DNA of 64,000 nucleotides from Nocardia brevicatena NBRC 12119 (GTDB lineage: Bacteria > Actinomycetota > Actinomycetes > Mycobacteriales > Mycobacteriaceae), in NCBI RefSeq assembly GCF_000308495.1, contig NZ_BAFU01000068.1, forward strand, positions 62,001 through 126,000, given 5' to 3'. The position numbers were made by a program, and so were the translations under genes. Every line of letters starts with the position of its first letter. Within the stretch, counting starts at the first letter, position 1. Below, one piece after another: positions 32,126-40,954 of this stretch. The notes beneath the pieces were generated by a model. That model was given only the letters and a program-made list of their open reading frames with translations, ran no database searches and had not been told where the DNA came from.

Positions 32126-35100
32126 ATGGTGGGGAATTTCGACTTCCTGCAGGCCGAATGGCCGAAACTGCACGCCGAGGCCAAGAAGGCAGAACGTGAC
32201 GCGCTGTTCGACCCGCGCACCACCTGCTTCTACGCACGCCGCACCGTCGAACACACCGTCAAGTGGATCTACCACACCCAGAACCTGCCCGAGCCGTACA
32301 AGTCGGACCTCGCGGCCCGGATCCACGAAGGCAGGTTCGTCGGCATCGTCGGCCACGGACTTGTCATGAAGATGGACCTCATCCGCAAGCTCGGCAACGC
32401 AGCCGTCCACGACGACAGGCCGGTCTCCAAGGACTCCGGCCGGAAGGCGCTCGCCGAGCTGTTCCACATCCTGTCGTGGCTGGCCCGCACCTACGCGACG
32501 CAGCCGTCGAGCAAGCCGTCGCCGCAGCAGCAGTTCGACCCCGCCCTCCTGCCCAAGCCCGGCGGTGGCGCCGTCGTCGCGAAAACCGTCGCGCAGCTCG
32601 GCAAGCTCGAAGCCGAGCTGGCCGCCAAGGACGCGCGGCTCGAGCAGGCCGAGGCCGAGAAGCAAGACCTCATCGCGCAGCTGAAGGCCCGCGACGAGGC
32701 CGTCGAGACGGCGGAACTCGAGAATGCCGGCTACGAGCAGCTGATCACGGAGTTGCGCGCCCAGGTTGCCGCCGCGCAGCAAGCGAGCGTCGCGACGCCC
32801 GACACGCACGATTACGGCGAGGCACAGACCCGCCGCGACTTCATCGACCGCATGCTCGGCGAATCCGGCTGGGCGCTCGACCAGAAACGCGACCGCGAAT
32901 ACCCGGTCACCGGAATGCTCGACGGCAAGAACGGATTCGCCGACTACGTGCTGTGGGGCGCGGACGGTCTGCCGCTGGCCGTCGTCGAGGCGAAGAAGAC
33001 GTCCGTCGATCCCATCGCCGGTCAGCAGCAGGCGAAGCTGTATGCCGACTGCCTCGAGCGGAAGTTCGGCCGGCGGCCGGTCATCTACTACAGCAACGGA
33101 TTCGAGCACCACTTCTGGGACGACCTGCGCTACCCGCCGCGGGAGGTCGCCGGTTTCCACACCCGTGACGAACTCGAACTCCTCGTCACCCGCCGGACGT
33201 CGATGAAGTCACTCGCCGGTATCCCCGTCCCCAAGGCGATTGTCGACCGGCCGTACCAGGAGAAGGCGATTCGCGCTGTCACCGAGCGGTTCGAGATCGA
33301 GAACCAGCGGGCCGCGCTCCTCGTCATGGCCACCGGGGCCGGCAAGACCCGCACCGTCATCGCGCTCACCGACATGCTGATGCGCGCCAACTGGGTCAAG
33401 CGGGTACTGTTCCTCGCCGACCGCAAGGCCCTCGTCAAGCAGGCCGTCGGCGCGTTCAAGACGCACCTGCCCGACTCGTCGCCGGTGAATCTGCTGACCG
33501 ACAAGAACACCGAGGGGCGGGTCTACGTCTCCACGTATCCGACGATGATGGGATTCATCGACGAAAAGGACGGCGGTACGTGGAAATTCGGTCCCGGATA
33601 CTTCGACCTCGTCGTGATCGACGAGGCGCACCGTTCGGTGTACCAGAAGTACCGGCACATCTTCCGATACTTCGACTCGCTGCTCCTCGGGCTCACCGCC
33701 ACCCCGAAGGACGAGGTGGACTACAACACCTACCAGCTGTTCCATCTCGAAACCGGTGTCCCGACGAACAACTATTCGCTCGACCAGGCCATCGACGAGG
33801 GGCATCTCGTCCGGCCGCGCGCGGTGAACGTGCCGTTGACTTTCCCGCTGCAGGGAATCCGCTACGCCGATCTCACCGATGAGGAGAAGAAGCGGTACGA
33901 GTCCATCGACTGGGGCGACGACGTCGCCGAGGGCGAGATCCCCGACGCCGTCCAGGCCGAGGCCGTCAACAAGTGGCTGTTCAACACCGACACCGTCGAC
34001 AAGGTCCTCGAAACCCTGATGACCCGCGGGCATCGGGTCGCTGGCGGCGACCGGCTCGGCAAAACCATCGTCTTCGCGAAGAACGAGCGGCACGCCCAGT
34101 TCATCGCCCAGCGGTTCGACGCGAACTACCCGGAGTTCAAGGGCTCGTTCGCACGCGTCATCACCCACTCGGTCAACCACAGCCAGGACCTCATCGACAA
34201 GTTCTCCCAGCCCGAGCAGGAACCGCATATCGCGATCTCCGTCGATATGCTCGACACCGGCATCGACGTCCCCGAGGTCGTGAACCTCGTGTTCTTCAAG
34301 CCGGTGCGGTCGAAGTCGAAGTTCTGGCAGATGGTCGGCCGCGGCACCCGGCTGCGCCCCGATCTGTACGGTCCCGGCCAGGACAAGACCGACTTTTTCA
34401 TCTTCGACGTGTGCGGCAACTTCGACTACTTCGAACAGCACCCCGACGCCTCCGAAGGGGCACTCGCGCCGTCGCTCTCGCAGCGGCTGTTCACCACCCG
34501 CACGGAACTGCTGGCCGCTCTCTACCGGTCCGGCGCCTCGTCGGAGTTGCGCCGCGACACCGCCGACCTGCTGCACGGCCAGGTCGCGGGCATGCGACTG
34601 GACAACTTCATCGTCCGCGCCCGGCGCCGTGCGGTGGAGAAGTACGCCGACCGTGCCGCCTGGGAATCCGTCACCGAACAGCGGGCCGCCGAGATCGTCG
34701 CCGGCCTCGCCGACCTGCCCACCACCGTCCGCGACACCGACGAGATGGCGAAACGATTCGACCTCGCCATCCTGCGCGGACAGCTCTCCGTCGTCGTCTC
34801 CGACGACCTCCTCACGCGGCACGCCGACACGATCCGCGGCGTCGCGGACGGACTCCTCGACGAGGGGCTCACTATTCCGAAGGTGAAGGCCAAAGAGGAA
34901 CTGCTGCGGGAGGTGGCGAGCGACGAGTGGTGGGAGGACGTCACCGTCGACATGCTCGAACACGCTCGGCGTGAGCTCCGTTCCATCGTCGGACTGCTCG
35001 ACAAGAAGAAGCGCGTCGTCGTCTACACCGACTTCACCGACACCCTCGGCGAAGTCGCCGAACGGGACATGCCGGAGATGCGGTCCGGTACCGACGTCGA

Positions 35101-35569
35101 GCGATACACCGCGAAGGCGCGTGACTATCTGCGCCGCCAGCCCGACAATCTAGCGCTTCAGAAGCTGCGTTCGGGCAAATCGTTGACACCGGCCGATCTG
35201 GAATCGCTCGAGGAACTGCTGGCCCGCAGTGGCGCCGGCGGCCCCGAGGACATGGAACGCGCCGTCGCCAACGCCCACGGACTCGGACATTTCATCCGCT
35301 CCCTCGTCGGCCTCGATCAGCAGGCCGTGCAGGAAGCGTTCGCGGAGTTCCTCGGCGAACGCACCGCCACCGCCAGCCAGATCGACTTCATCAACCTCGT
35401 CATCGGCCACCTCACCCGGCACGGCGAGATGGACCCGAAGCTGCTGTTCGAGCCGCCGTTCACCGACGCGGCGCCGCAGGGGCCGACGCAGCTGTTTGCC
35501 CCCGAGCAGACGAAACGGCTCGTCGGCGTCATCAGGTCGATCAACGACTCGGCGGCCGCGACCGCCTGA
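32126..35569 (+). CDS. hsdR: Type I restriction endonuclease and translocase HsdR
   Basis: 1147 aa, ATG at 32126 with GGAGAGG upstream. Domains: an N-terminal DUF4145-like helical domain (FYARRTVEHTVKWIYHTQNL, LIRKLGNAAVHDD); a coiled coil (~150-230); the PD-ExK nuclease at ~265-295 (FADYVLWG ... AVVEAKKTS); an SF2 helicase motor with Walker A ATGAGKTRTVIA (~400), DEAH box VVIDEAHRS (~497), motif III GLTATP, and VI QMVGRGTRLRPD; and a C-terminal HsdM/HsdS-binding region. It translocates and cuts unmodified DNA. Complete and of normal length. Confidence 0.95.
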   Translation: MVGNFDFLQAEWPKLHAEAKKAERDALFDPRTTCFYARRTVEHTVKWIYHTQNLPEPYKSDLAARIHEGRFVGIVGHGLVMKMDLIRKLGNAAVHDDRPVSKDSGRKALAELFHILSWLARTYATQPSSKPSPQQQFDPALLPKPGGGAVVAKTVAQLGKLEAELAAKDARLEQAEAEKQDLIAQLKARDEAVETAELENAGYEQLITELRAQVAAAQQASVATPDTHDYGEAQTRRDFIDRMLGESGWALDQKRDREYPVTGMLDGKNGFADYVLWGADGLPLAVVEAKKTSVDPIAGQQQAKLYADCLERKFGRRPVIYYSNGFEHHFWDDLRYPPREVAGFHTRDELELLVTRRTSMKSLAGIPVPKAIVDRPYQEKAIRAVTERFEIENQRAALLVMATGAGKTRTVIALTDMLMRANWVKRVLFLADRKALVKQAVGAFKTHLPDSSPVNLLTDKNTEGRVYVSTYPTMMGFIDEKDGGTWKFGPGYFDLVVIDEAHRSVYQKYRHIFRYFDSLLLGLTATPKDEVDYNTYQLFHLETGVPTNNYSLDQAIDEGHLVRPRAVNVPLTFPLQGIRYADLTDEEKKRYESIDWGDDVAEGEIPDAVQAEAVNKWLFNTDTVDKVLETLMTRGHRVAGGDRLGKTIVFAKNERHAQFIAQRFDANYPEFKGSFARVITHSVNHSQDLIDKFSQPEQEPHIAISVDMLDTGIDVPEVVNLVFFKPVRSKSKFWQMVGRGTRLRPDLYGPGQDKTDFFIFDVCGNFDYFEQHPDASEGALAPSLSQRLFTTRTELLAALYRSGASSELRRDTADLLHGQVAGMRLDNFIVRARRRAVEKYADRAAWESVTEQRAAEIVAGLADLPTTVRDTDEMAKRFDLAILRGQLSVVVSDDLLTRHADTIRGVADGLLDEGLTIPKVKAKEELLREVASDEWWEDVTVDMLEHARRELRSIVGLLDKKKRVVVYTDFTDTLGEVAERDMPEMRSGTDVERYTAKARDYLRRQPDNLALQKLRSGKSLTPADLESLEELLARSGAGGPEDMERAVANAHGLGHFIRSLVGLDQQAVQEAFAEFLGERTATASQIDFINLVIGHLTRHGEMDPKLLFEPPFTDAAPQGPTQLFAPEQTKRLVGVIRSINDSAAATA

Positions 35570-35667
35570 CCCCGGACAGTGCCACGCGACGCACAAGCAG
35601 GACATCGAACAGACTTTCTTCAATTCGGGGCGTGAGGACTACTCGCACGGCCCGGAGTGTTTTCCGT

Positions 35668-36216
35668 TCAAAGCGGAAGAGGACGAATCAGTACATCGAA
35701 TGTAGGCGCCCCTTCCCAGCCAGGACGCTGAACGCCGACTCGGTACCAGCCCCATCGCCGATACCGCGCGTATGCGCGCTCGTTACTCGGATCCACCAAC
35801 AGCGTCGCCCTCCGCTCTCGGCGGGCACCCAGCAATTCGTCGCGTAGCGCCCGCGCGTAACCCCGGCCCGTCTGCTCAGGGACCACCATGATCTCCGAGA
35901 GCCCGAACGTCCGAGTCCCGTCCTCGCGAGTGAATCCCGGATCATGTCGATCGAGCTGCAATCCGTCCCAGCCGGCAGTTTTCTCGCCGAGCGGCCATCC
36001 CCATGCTTGCCCTATCGGTTCCCCGTCCAGGTACAGCACCACGAGGTCAAAGCCCGGCGCCCTGAGGTAAGCGTCGAACCGATTCATCGACGCTTCCAGC
36101 GATTCGAAGGGATCGCCGGTCGCGATGGCCTCCGCATAGGCGCGCGCGTAGATGTCTTGGACCGTGTCGCGTATTTCGCGCGCACCGATGTGATCAAAGC
36201 GGCGGAATTCAATCAA
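35668..36216 (-). CDS. GNAT-family acetyltransferase paired with an XRE-TPR regulator
   Basis: 182 aa from the TTG at 36216, seven bases after AAGGA; an ATG at 36240 is the alternative and would overlap the regulator by 32 bases. GNAT features: YLDGEPIGQAWGWPL, FGLSEIMVVPEQTGRGYARALRDELL (the acetyl-CoA loop R/Q-x-x-G-x-A), and the C-terminal RYRRWGWYRVG. It is coupled to the XRE-TPR copy B upstream, with the stop and start within eight bases. Substrate unknown. Confidence 0.87.
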   Translation of the reverse strand: MIEFRRFDHIGAREIRDTVQDIYARAYAEAIATGDPFESLEASMNRFDAYLRAPGFDLVVLYLDGEPIGQAWGWPLGEKTAGWDGLQLDRHDPGFTREDGTRTFGLSEIMVVPEQTGRGYARALRDELLGARRERRATLLVDPSNERAYARYRRWGWYRVGVQRPGWEGAPTFDVLIRPLPL

Positions 36217-37525
36217 CCGAGAATCCTTTCGCGGTGGCAAGTGCGTAGAACCGAGCTTTAAACTCCTCGCCTCCGGAAGCGCTGTCGACCAACTCTCGCA
36301 CCGGTTCCAGCGCCTTGAGTGCGCGCGGCGACGCTAGCCATCCTTCCAGCGCCTCGAGCACGGGTGTCCCCGCTTCGACCGCTGATCTCGTATCGCCGGT
36401 ACGGGCGAGCGCCGCCGACCACCAGGCCGAGGCATGCACGGAATTGCCAGCGCTTGCCGGCTCGCCCGCAACGACCTCGTGCAGGACGAGCGCTCGACTG
36501 TGGTTGCCAATGTCAGTGCATGCCCGCGCCTCGTGGAATCGGATCTCGGAATGGTCGACGAATCGCAGCCATGGAGCGCACTCACCCATCGGCTCATGTT
36601 CGGCTGCATTATCCATTTCCCGCCAAGCCGCTGACATGGCTCGCTCCATACTTCGCCGATCACCGGCTGTGCCGTATGCCGCGGCCTCGCGGGCGGCGAT
36701 CAGCGCGTGTATCCGCCCCGCCGGCCGCCTCCGTACCAAGTCCGCAGCCCGACGTGTCAGCGCGAGTGCATAGGAGGGCGACGAATGACCGGTGCGTACC
36801 AAGCTGATGGATTGCAGAGCAGCATTCATGCAGGCGTGGACAGCCAACTCGTCGTCTTCGGCCATGGACGCCAGGGAGAGCGCATCGGAGTAGCACCTCC
36901 GCGCCAACTGGACTCGATCCGCGTCGTATGCGAGCCAGCCGGTTTCCACGGCCAGCGCGCCGACCGCAGACATCCACGCCCGACCCGTCGCATCGTCGAA
37001 CACCCTGCTGTGCAGCAAACTCTGGCTGCGTTCCAACGCATCGACGGCGGCAGACAGTAGGCCCGCTCCACCGACAGCCTGATCGGCCGTCTCCAGTTCT
37101 GTCGTGAATGCGTTGAGACGTTCTACGTCGGCCATACCGATCCGGGAATGGTTCGATGCCGGGAATGCCACAGCGGTAAGCGCTGCGGCTTTACCGAATT
37201 CGCGGCGATTCACGTCTGCCTCATCGTCAATGTTTCCAGGGGAGGGGTTTACTTGCGTTGATGGCCGCGTGGACGATACGGCGAGAGCGAATCGACGCAT
37301 CTGCTCCGGGCTCAGCTTGGCGAGCCAACTATCGAGGTCGGCGGCACGTTGCCCGCGCACCGGCCGCGATTCGGTGGCACGCTCCCATTTTCGCACGGTC
37401 GCAACAGACCACCCGATCTGCTCGGCAAACTGCTCCTGCGTCATCCGGAGCGCCGCGTCACGCAGCGCCCGTACCTCGACCCTTGTCCAATCTCCACGAT
37501 CATGCGGTGCCCCCTGTCCCTGCAT
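36209..37525 (-). CDS. XRE-type HTH regulator with TPR-like domain (copy B)
   Basis: 438 aa. N-terminal HTH: VRALRDAALRMTQEQFAEQIG with recognition segment SVATVRKWERATE. A membrane-like or twin-arginine-like stretch follows at ~105-125 (NRREFGKAAALTAVAFPA), then ~280 residues of helical repeats (LAYDADRVQLARRCYSDALS). It is divergent from micro-operon B (37710), exactly as copy A is to micro-operon A. On its own strand it is followed by a GNAT gene instead of SLOG. It is the probable sensor-regulator of the unit. Confidence 0.87.
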   Translation of the reverse strand: MQGQGAPHDRGDWTRVEVRALRDAALRMTQEQFAEQIGWSVATVRKWERATESRPVRGQRAADLDSWLAKLSPEQMRRFALAVSSTRPSTQVNPSPGNIDDEADVNRREFGKAAALTAVAFPASNHSRIGMADVERLNAFTTELETADQAVGGAGLLSAAVDALERSQSLLHSRVFDDATGRAWMSAVGALAVETGWLAYDADRVQLARRCYSDALSLASMAEDDELAVHACMNAALQSISLVRTGHSSPSYALALTRRAADLVRRRPAGRIHALIAAREAAAYGTAGDRRSMERAMSAAWREMDNAAEHEPMGECAPWLRFVDHSEIRFHEARACTDIGNHSRALVLHEVVAGEPASAGNSVHASAWWSAALARTGDTRSAVEAGTPVLEALEGWLASPRALKALEPVRELVDSASGGEEFKARFYALATAKGFSVD

Positions 37526-37709
37526 ACCTAGCGGAAGAGTAGCGGTTCCCTATCACTGCTGTCCCTGGGACGGCGAACTCCGGTCGATGACGCTTGATCC
37601 GGCCCCGGCGCCGGGTCGAACCGCCCGGCCGGACAGCACATTACGAGTCCGCCAACCGCGGAATTCCCCGGCGCCGGGTGCCTGCCATGACACCTGATGA
37701 GGAGGCACT
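37526..37709. promoter_or_regulatory. Divergent promoter region of XRE-TPR copy B and micro-operon B
   Basis: 184 bases between outward-reading genes; contains GGGACGGCG and two TCCCTxTCACTGCTGTCCCTG-like stretches near 37545-37570. No certain operator. A GGAGG site at 37701-37705 serves the GTG at 37710. Confidence 0.4.
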
Positions 37710-37889
37710 GTGCGCGAACGACCACCTTTGCCCAAACGCCCCGCGCGAAACCAGGCAATCGAAGCGGCCATCCGGCTGTGGCGCGATCAATACTCCATCG
37801 AGCCGGCGACGTTGGAACGAGTAGCGGCCGGACTCCGGGCCACTCTCGATGTCCCGAAACCGGCTACCGACACCGACGTCGCGCCATGA
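37710..37889 (+). CDS. Micro-operon B, gene 1: 59-aa protein related to A1
   Basis: GTG at 37710, five bases after GGAGG. Short basic helical protein: RPPLPKRPARNQAIEAAIRL, then TLERVAAGLRATLD. It matches the N-terminal half of the 27137 product and lacks its His/Cys-rich tail. The stop overlaps the next ATG (ATGA, 37886-37889). Function unknown; the pairing with gene 3 in two copies suggests a joint role. Confidence 0.7.
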   Translation: MRERPPLPKRPARNQAIEAAIRLWRDQYSIEPATLERVAAGLRATLDVPKPATDTDVAP

Positions 37890-38188
37890 GCCACTCGATC
37901 GCGTTCGGCTGGATCGACTACGACATCAGCCGCGCACCCGAAGCCGACCGCGACCGGATACGCCGCCTCACCGACCAACTCGGCTACCGGCTCGTGTGGC
38001 CCTGCGAACGGTCGGTGCTCCGAGTGGTCGATCAGGTACGCAACGCCGGCGCCGACCTGGTGATCCTGCCCGCACCCGACCACCTGAGCCCGCTCAGGCT
38101 CAACGCGGTACTGGAGATCGCCGACGTCGAGACCGTGCTACCGCGCCTGAGCTTCGCCCGCTGGATATCCGGGCAGGTGGCACCATGA
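37886..38188 (+). CDS. Micro-operon B, gene 3-type: 100-aa conserved protein
   Basis: Paralogue of the 27573 product with the same start MSHSIAFGWIDY, the same core (RLTDQLGYRLVWPCERSVLR, GADLVILPAPDHLSPL) and end (LPRLSFAR). DNA identity with copy A is high (about nine in ten bases over the second half), which implies recent duplication or gene conversion. ATGA-coupled on both sides. No function assigned. Confidence 0.78.
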   Translation: MSHSIAFGWIDYDISRAPEADRDRIRRLTDQLGYRLVWPCERSVLRVVDQVRNAGADLVILPAPDHLSPLRLNAVLEIADVETVLPRLSFARWISGQVAP

Positions 38189-38268
38189 GCGCCCCGGTAG
38201 TAGCCGGTCTCGCGATCGCGATCGGACTACCACTGCTGGTCATCGCTGCGACGATCTGGTGGCCCTGA
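38185..38268 (+). CDS. Micro-operon B, gene 4-type: 27-aa membrane peptide
   Basis: MSAPVVAGLAIAIGLP..., one hydrophobic helix ending in IWWP, ATGA-coupled to the preceding gene. Same family as 27872. Its last 30 bases are repeat copy B. Confidence 0.72.
   Translation: MSAPVVAGLAIAIGLPLLVIAATIWWP
38236..38265 (+). repeat. Island direct repeat, copy B
   Basis: Begins CTGGTCATCGCTGCGACG and ends GGTGGCCC; 28 of 30 bases match copy A. The next ~25 bases (CGACATACCGAAC...) also resemble those after copy C. Confidence 0.85.
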
Positions 38269-38355
38269 TGAGCGACATACCGAACTATCGCCGATGGCCA
38301 CCGGCTCGGCGAGTTCCTGACAGGCCGTCCTGGCCGTGCGCACCGCATCACGGTA

Positions 38356-38388
38356 GACTGAATCACGATCGACGATCGTGATTCAGTC
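38356..38388. promoter_or_regulatory. 33-bp perfect palindrome, probable operator of the XRE-ImmA-PIN operon
   Basis: Arms GACTGAATCACGATCG and CGATCGTGATTCAGTC around a single central A at 38372: 16 of 16 bases paired. It ends 19 bases before the GTG start of the XRE gene and overlaps where its promoter should be. The natural reading is autoregulation by the XRE protein. A cruciform or terminator role is less likely because there is no gene ending immediately upstream. Confidence 0.75.
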
Positions 38389-38407
38389 CTGGACAGAGGT
38401 GGTAGCG

Positions 38408-38752
38408 GTGACGACTGATGTCGGTGCGCGGATCGAGCGCGCTCGCCTTGCCGCGGCGCTCAGCCAGCGTGCCCTTGCGGACGCGACCGGGATCTCGCAG
38501 CCGACCTTGTCGCGGATCATCTCCGGGGACAGACCGGCGAAAATGCCGGAGATCGTGGCGATCGCCTGGGCGACCGGGCACACAGTCGCCCAACTCACCG
38601 GGAGCGAGACGGTAGCCGACCGAATCCAATGCGTGGCACGAGCGACAAACGACTCCGAAATGGATCGGATGCGGGAGGCGCTACTGCATTTCGTGGAGCT
38701 GAACGACTACCTCGACGACCAGGCCATCCCCGCCACGGTCGACCCCGCGTAG
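38408..38752 (+). CDS. Small XRE-family transcriptional regulator
   Basis: 114 aa from the GTG at 38408 (RBS AGAGGTGG). HTH at residues ~8-60: RIERARLAAALSQRALADAT, recognition helix SQPTLSRIISGDRP. The C-terminal helix (DRMREALLHFVELNDYLDD) may dimerise or contact the metallopeptidase. It heads a three-gene unit with ImmA/IrrE and PIN genes, six bases upstream of the second. The 33-bp palindrome in front is its likely operator. In ImmA systems the repressor is cleaved by the protease on a signal. Confidence 0.88.
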   Translation: MTTDVGARIERARLAAALSQRALADATGISQPTLSRIISGDRPAKMPEIVAIAWATGHTVAQLTGSETVADRIQCVARATNDSEMDRMREALLHFVELNDYLDDQAIPATVDPA

Positions 38753-38758
38753 GCAACA

Positions 38759-39628
38759 GTGAACAACGAGACAGAAGGACGCACCGCCGCCGCGCGGTTC
38801 CGTCACGACCACCGACTCGGCGTACAACCACTGGGCGACCTGGTCGCGGTCATCGAACAGGCAACCGCGATCGACGTTGCTGTACTTGAGGTCGGCCCGG
38901 ACGAACATGGCCTGACAATGCGGGACCCGGTGCGCGACGCCGTATTCATCGGTGTCGCGCGCACCCGCAACCCGATGCGGCAACGCAGCACGCTCGCCCA
39001 CGAACTCGGCCACGTGTTGTTCCAGGACTGGGTAGACGACCGCTCGGGCAACTGGAGCGATCGAACTTCCGCGGAAATTCGTGCCGATGCCTTCGCCCGG
39101 CACCTGCTCGTGCCGATCGAGGGCCTGCGTGAGTTCCTCGGCAACCGAGAGTCGGTGACCCGATCCACCCTCTCCGAGGTTGTGCAGCGGTTCCTGGTGT
39201 CACCGCCCATCGCGGCGATCGCCCTGCACCAGGCCGAGTACATCGATGACGACACCAAACACGAGTGGATGACATTGACCGCGCCGCAGTTGGCTGCCCG
39301 CTACGGATGGAGCGACCAGTACCAGGTGTTGCAGGCCGACTCCGATCAGCGCAGAGCGCCTCAGCGGTTACTAGCCCGGGCTATCAGAGCCTATGAAGAA
39401 GAAGTACTGTCTGCACAGGCAATCGCCACTCTGCGCGGCATCACGCTGGAGGCTGCCCACGAAGAGCTGCGCGAAGCAGGTGTCGAGCCCGTACGACGCG
39501 AGATCGCCTGGGCCGATGCCGCCGAATTGCCCGATGTCGACGTGGACCTGGCAGCCCTCGACGAGGCCCTCGACGCATCGGTCGATGAGCCCGCCGATCC
39601 CCAAGTGGACGGGGACGAGGCGAGGTGA
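38759..39628 (+). CDS. ImmA/IrrE-family metallopeptidase
   Basis: 289 aa from the GTG at 38759. The zinc-protease motif HELGH is at residues 80-84 with a downstream Glu (SAEIRADAFARHLLVP). The C-terminal ~90 residues are helical and acidic (DVDVDLAALDEALDASVDEP). ImmA-type enzymes cleave their partner XRE repressors and derepress adjacent genes, here the PIN-like gene, whose GTG overlaps this stop (39625-39628). The order XRE-ImmA-effector points to a signal-triggered toxin module. Intact. Confidence 0.9.
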   Translation: MNNETEGRTAAARFRHDHRLGVQPLGDLVAVIEQATAIDVAVLEVGPDEHGLTMRDPVRDAVFIGVARTRNPMRQRSTLAHELGHVLFQDWVDDRSGNWSDRTSAEIRADAFARHLLVPIEGLREFLGNRESVTRSTLSEVVQRFLVSPPIAAIALHQAEYIDDDTKHEWMTLTAPQLAARYGWSDQYQVLQADSDQRRAPQRLLARAIRAYEEEVLSAQAIATLRGITLEAAHEELREAGVEPVRREIAWADAAELPDVDVDLAALDEALDASVDEPADPQVDGDEAR

Positions 39629-40239
39629 GCCACCCGCCCATCATCGACGCCGGACCCGGACTGAATTTCTTCTCTATCAACCAGGAGCGTCTGCTCATCG
39701 GCGTGCTCGGGCGGCTCAGCGCCCCGGAGACCGTGCAAGACGAGATCTTTCGCAAGTCCCGGCAGGACCCACGGTTCCGAGCCGCCGCTTCGGTCTGGCG
39801 CAAACTGACGCCTGCATGGATTCAGGTGCTCTCCGATGACCAGACACCCGAACTCGCCGCTGTGGTCCACCGGATCGCCCGGCAATCCATGGAACAACGC
39901 CTGCAATCCCCGAAAGACCTGGGCGAGACCATGGTCATCGCACACGCGGTCGTCACCGCAGAAGCCGGTGAGACCGTGACCATCCTCATCGACGACGGAC
40001 CAGGAACTCGGACTGCCACTGCAGAAATCAACCGGCTGCGACGACTTCACGCCAGTGGTCGCCCTGTAGGGTCGATCCGGCTGGTGAGCACGCTGACAAT
40101 TCTCGAGCGTGCGGCGGGCGGGCAACACATCCCCGACAAGGCTGCGATGCGCACCATCTACACCCGGTTACGCCGCCTCGATGACGGTCTACCGCCGGTC
40201 GAGAAAACCAATCTTCTTCGACTTCCACACTGGTCCTGA
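39625..40239 (+). CDS. PIN-like nuclease, candidate effector of the XRE-ImmA module
   Basis: 204 aa, GTG at 39625. PIN-fold pattern: a first strand with Asp (PPIIDAGPGLNFFSI), a conserved acidic helix (RLSAPETVQDEIFRKS), DLGETMVIAHAVV matching the central GE/D motif, and TILIDDGPGTRTA with a late Asp pair. These supply three or four acids for metal binding. It is translated in overlap with the protease gene. An RNase toxin released when the repressor is cleaved is the simplest idea, but not proven. Confidence 0.72.
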   Translation: MSHPPIIDAGPGLNFFSINQERLLIGVLGRLSAPETVQDEIFRKSRQDPRFRAAASVWRKLTPAWIQVLSDDQTPELAAVVHRIARQSMEQRLQSPKDLGETMVIAHAVVTAEAGETVTILIDDGPGTRTATAEINRLRRLHASGRPVGSIRLVSTLTILERAAGGQHIPDKAAMRTIYTRLRRLDDGLPPVEKTNLLRLPHWS

Positions 40240-40322
40240 GATGCGTTGTTCCCTCCGGCACGCACCGCTCACCTCGTATCAGCGCCGCTCATGAAGACCC
40301 TCCACACCGGGCCACTGAGAAA

Positions 40323-40604
40323 TCACTCCTGAATGCCTGTGCGGCACCATGTCGCGCCAACTCCTCTATGCGAACGTGCAGGCGAGGATTCGGTGCCCAA
40401 CTTTTGTATGAGCCCTGCGCGCTGCAGCGCCAGGATGAATGATCCCCAGACCCGCGGTTCAGGGAGGTCCTTCCAACCTCCTGCTCGCATCCTGAGCTGT
40501 ATGTCGGCCGCCATGAACTTCTCCCCCTCCGGCAGCGCCAAGATCAGTTGCCGGGCGGTACCCAGGTACGTATCAACGTACGGATCGCGCAGTGATTCAG
40601 TCAT
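40323..40604 (-). CDS. 92-aa winged-helix-like small protein
   Basis: ATG at 40604. Helix-rich start (DTYLGTARQLILALPEGEKF), then MAADIQLRMRAGGWKDLPEP, FILALQRAGLIQKLG and a basic tail with VGATWCRTG. The pattern (a short recognition region, then LQRAGLIxK and a wing) resembles small phage/plasmid-type winged-helix proteins in actinobacteria. The upstream 40605-40690 is unusually AT-rich for this genome (CTACGTAACTACTATAAC) and should hold its promoter. It is convergent with the PIN-like gene. Function unknown. Confidence 0.62.
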   Translation of the reverse strand: MTESLRDPYVDTYLGTARQLILALPEGEKFMAADIQLRMRAGGWKDLPEPRVWGSFILALQRAGLIQKLGTESSPARSHRGVGATWCRTGIQE

Positions 40605-40701
40605 TCGGCACCTCGGTCTACATGCCGCTATGCTACGTAACTACTATAACCGCACTGCCACAACATATTTCGGTTTCAGGCAACGCCAAATGGCCCGGTC
40701 G

Positions 40702-40954
40702 CCGCGCACCCGAATCCGACCGGATACACCGCCTCGCCGACCAACTCGGCTACCGGCTCGTGTGGCCCTGCGAACGGTCGGCGCTCCGAGTGGTCGATCA
40801 GGTACGCAACGCCGGCGCCGACCTGGTGATCCTGCCCGCACCCGCCCATCTGAGCCCGTTCGAACTCAACGCGGTAATGGACATCGCCGACGTCGAGACC
40901 GTGCTACCGCGCCTGAGCTTCGCCCGCCGGCCCTCCGCGCAGGAGACACCATGA
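40702..40954 (+). pseudogene. 5'-truncated copy of the micro-operon 100-aa gene (copy C)
   Basis: Starting at RRAPESDRIHRLADQLGYRL the sequence matches the 27573 and 37886 products to their ends, but the first ~16 codons are missing and two codons are deleted. The frame stays open upstream into unrelated AT-rich DNA, so a chimeric protein could be made. The stop still overlaps the next ATG (40951-40954). It marks a recombination breakpoint inside the micro-operon. Confidence 0.75.

Noticed and set aside
33209-34963. Long minus-strand open frame opposite hsdR
   Set aside because: Antisense shadow produced by codon bias; the plus strand has all HsdR motifs.
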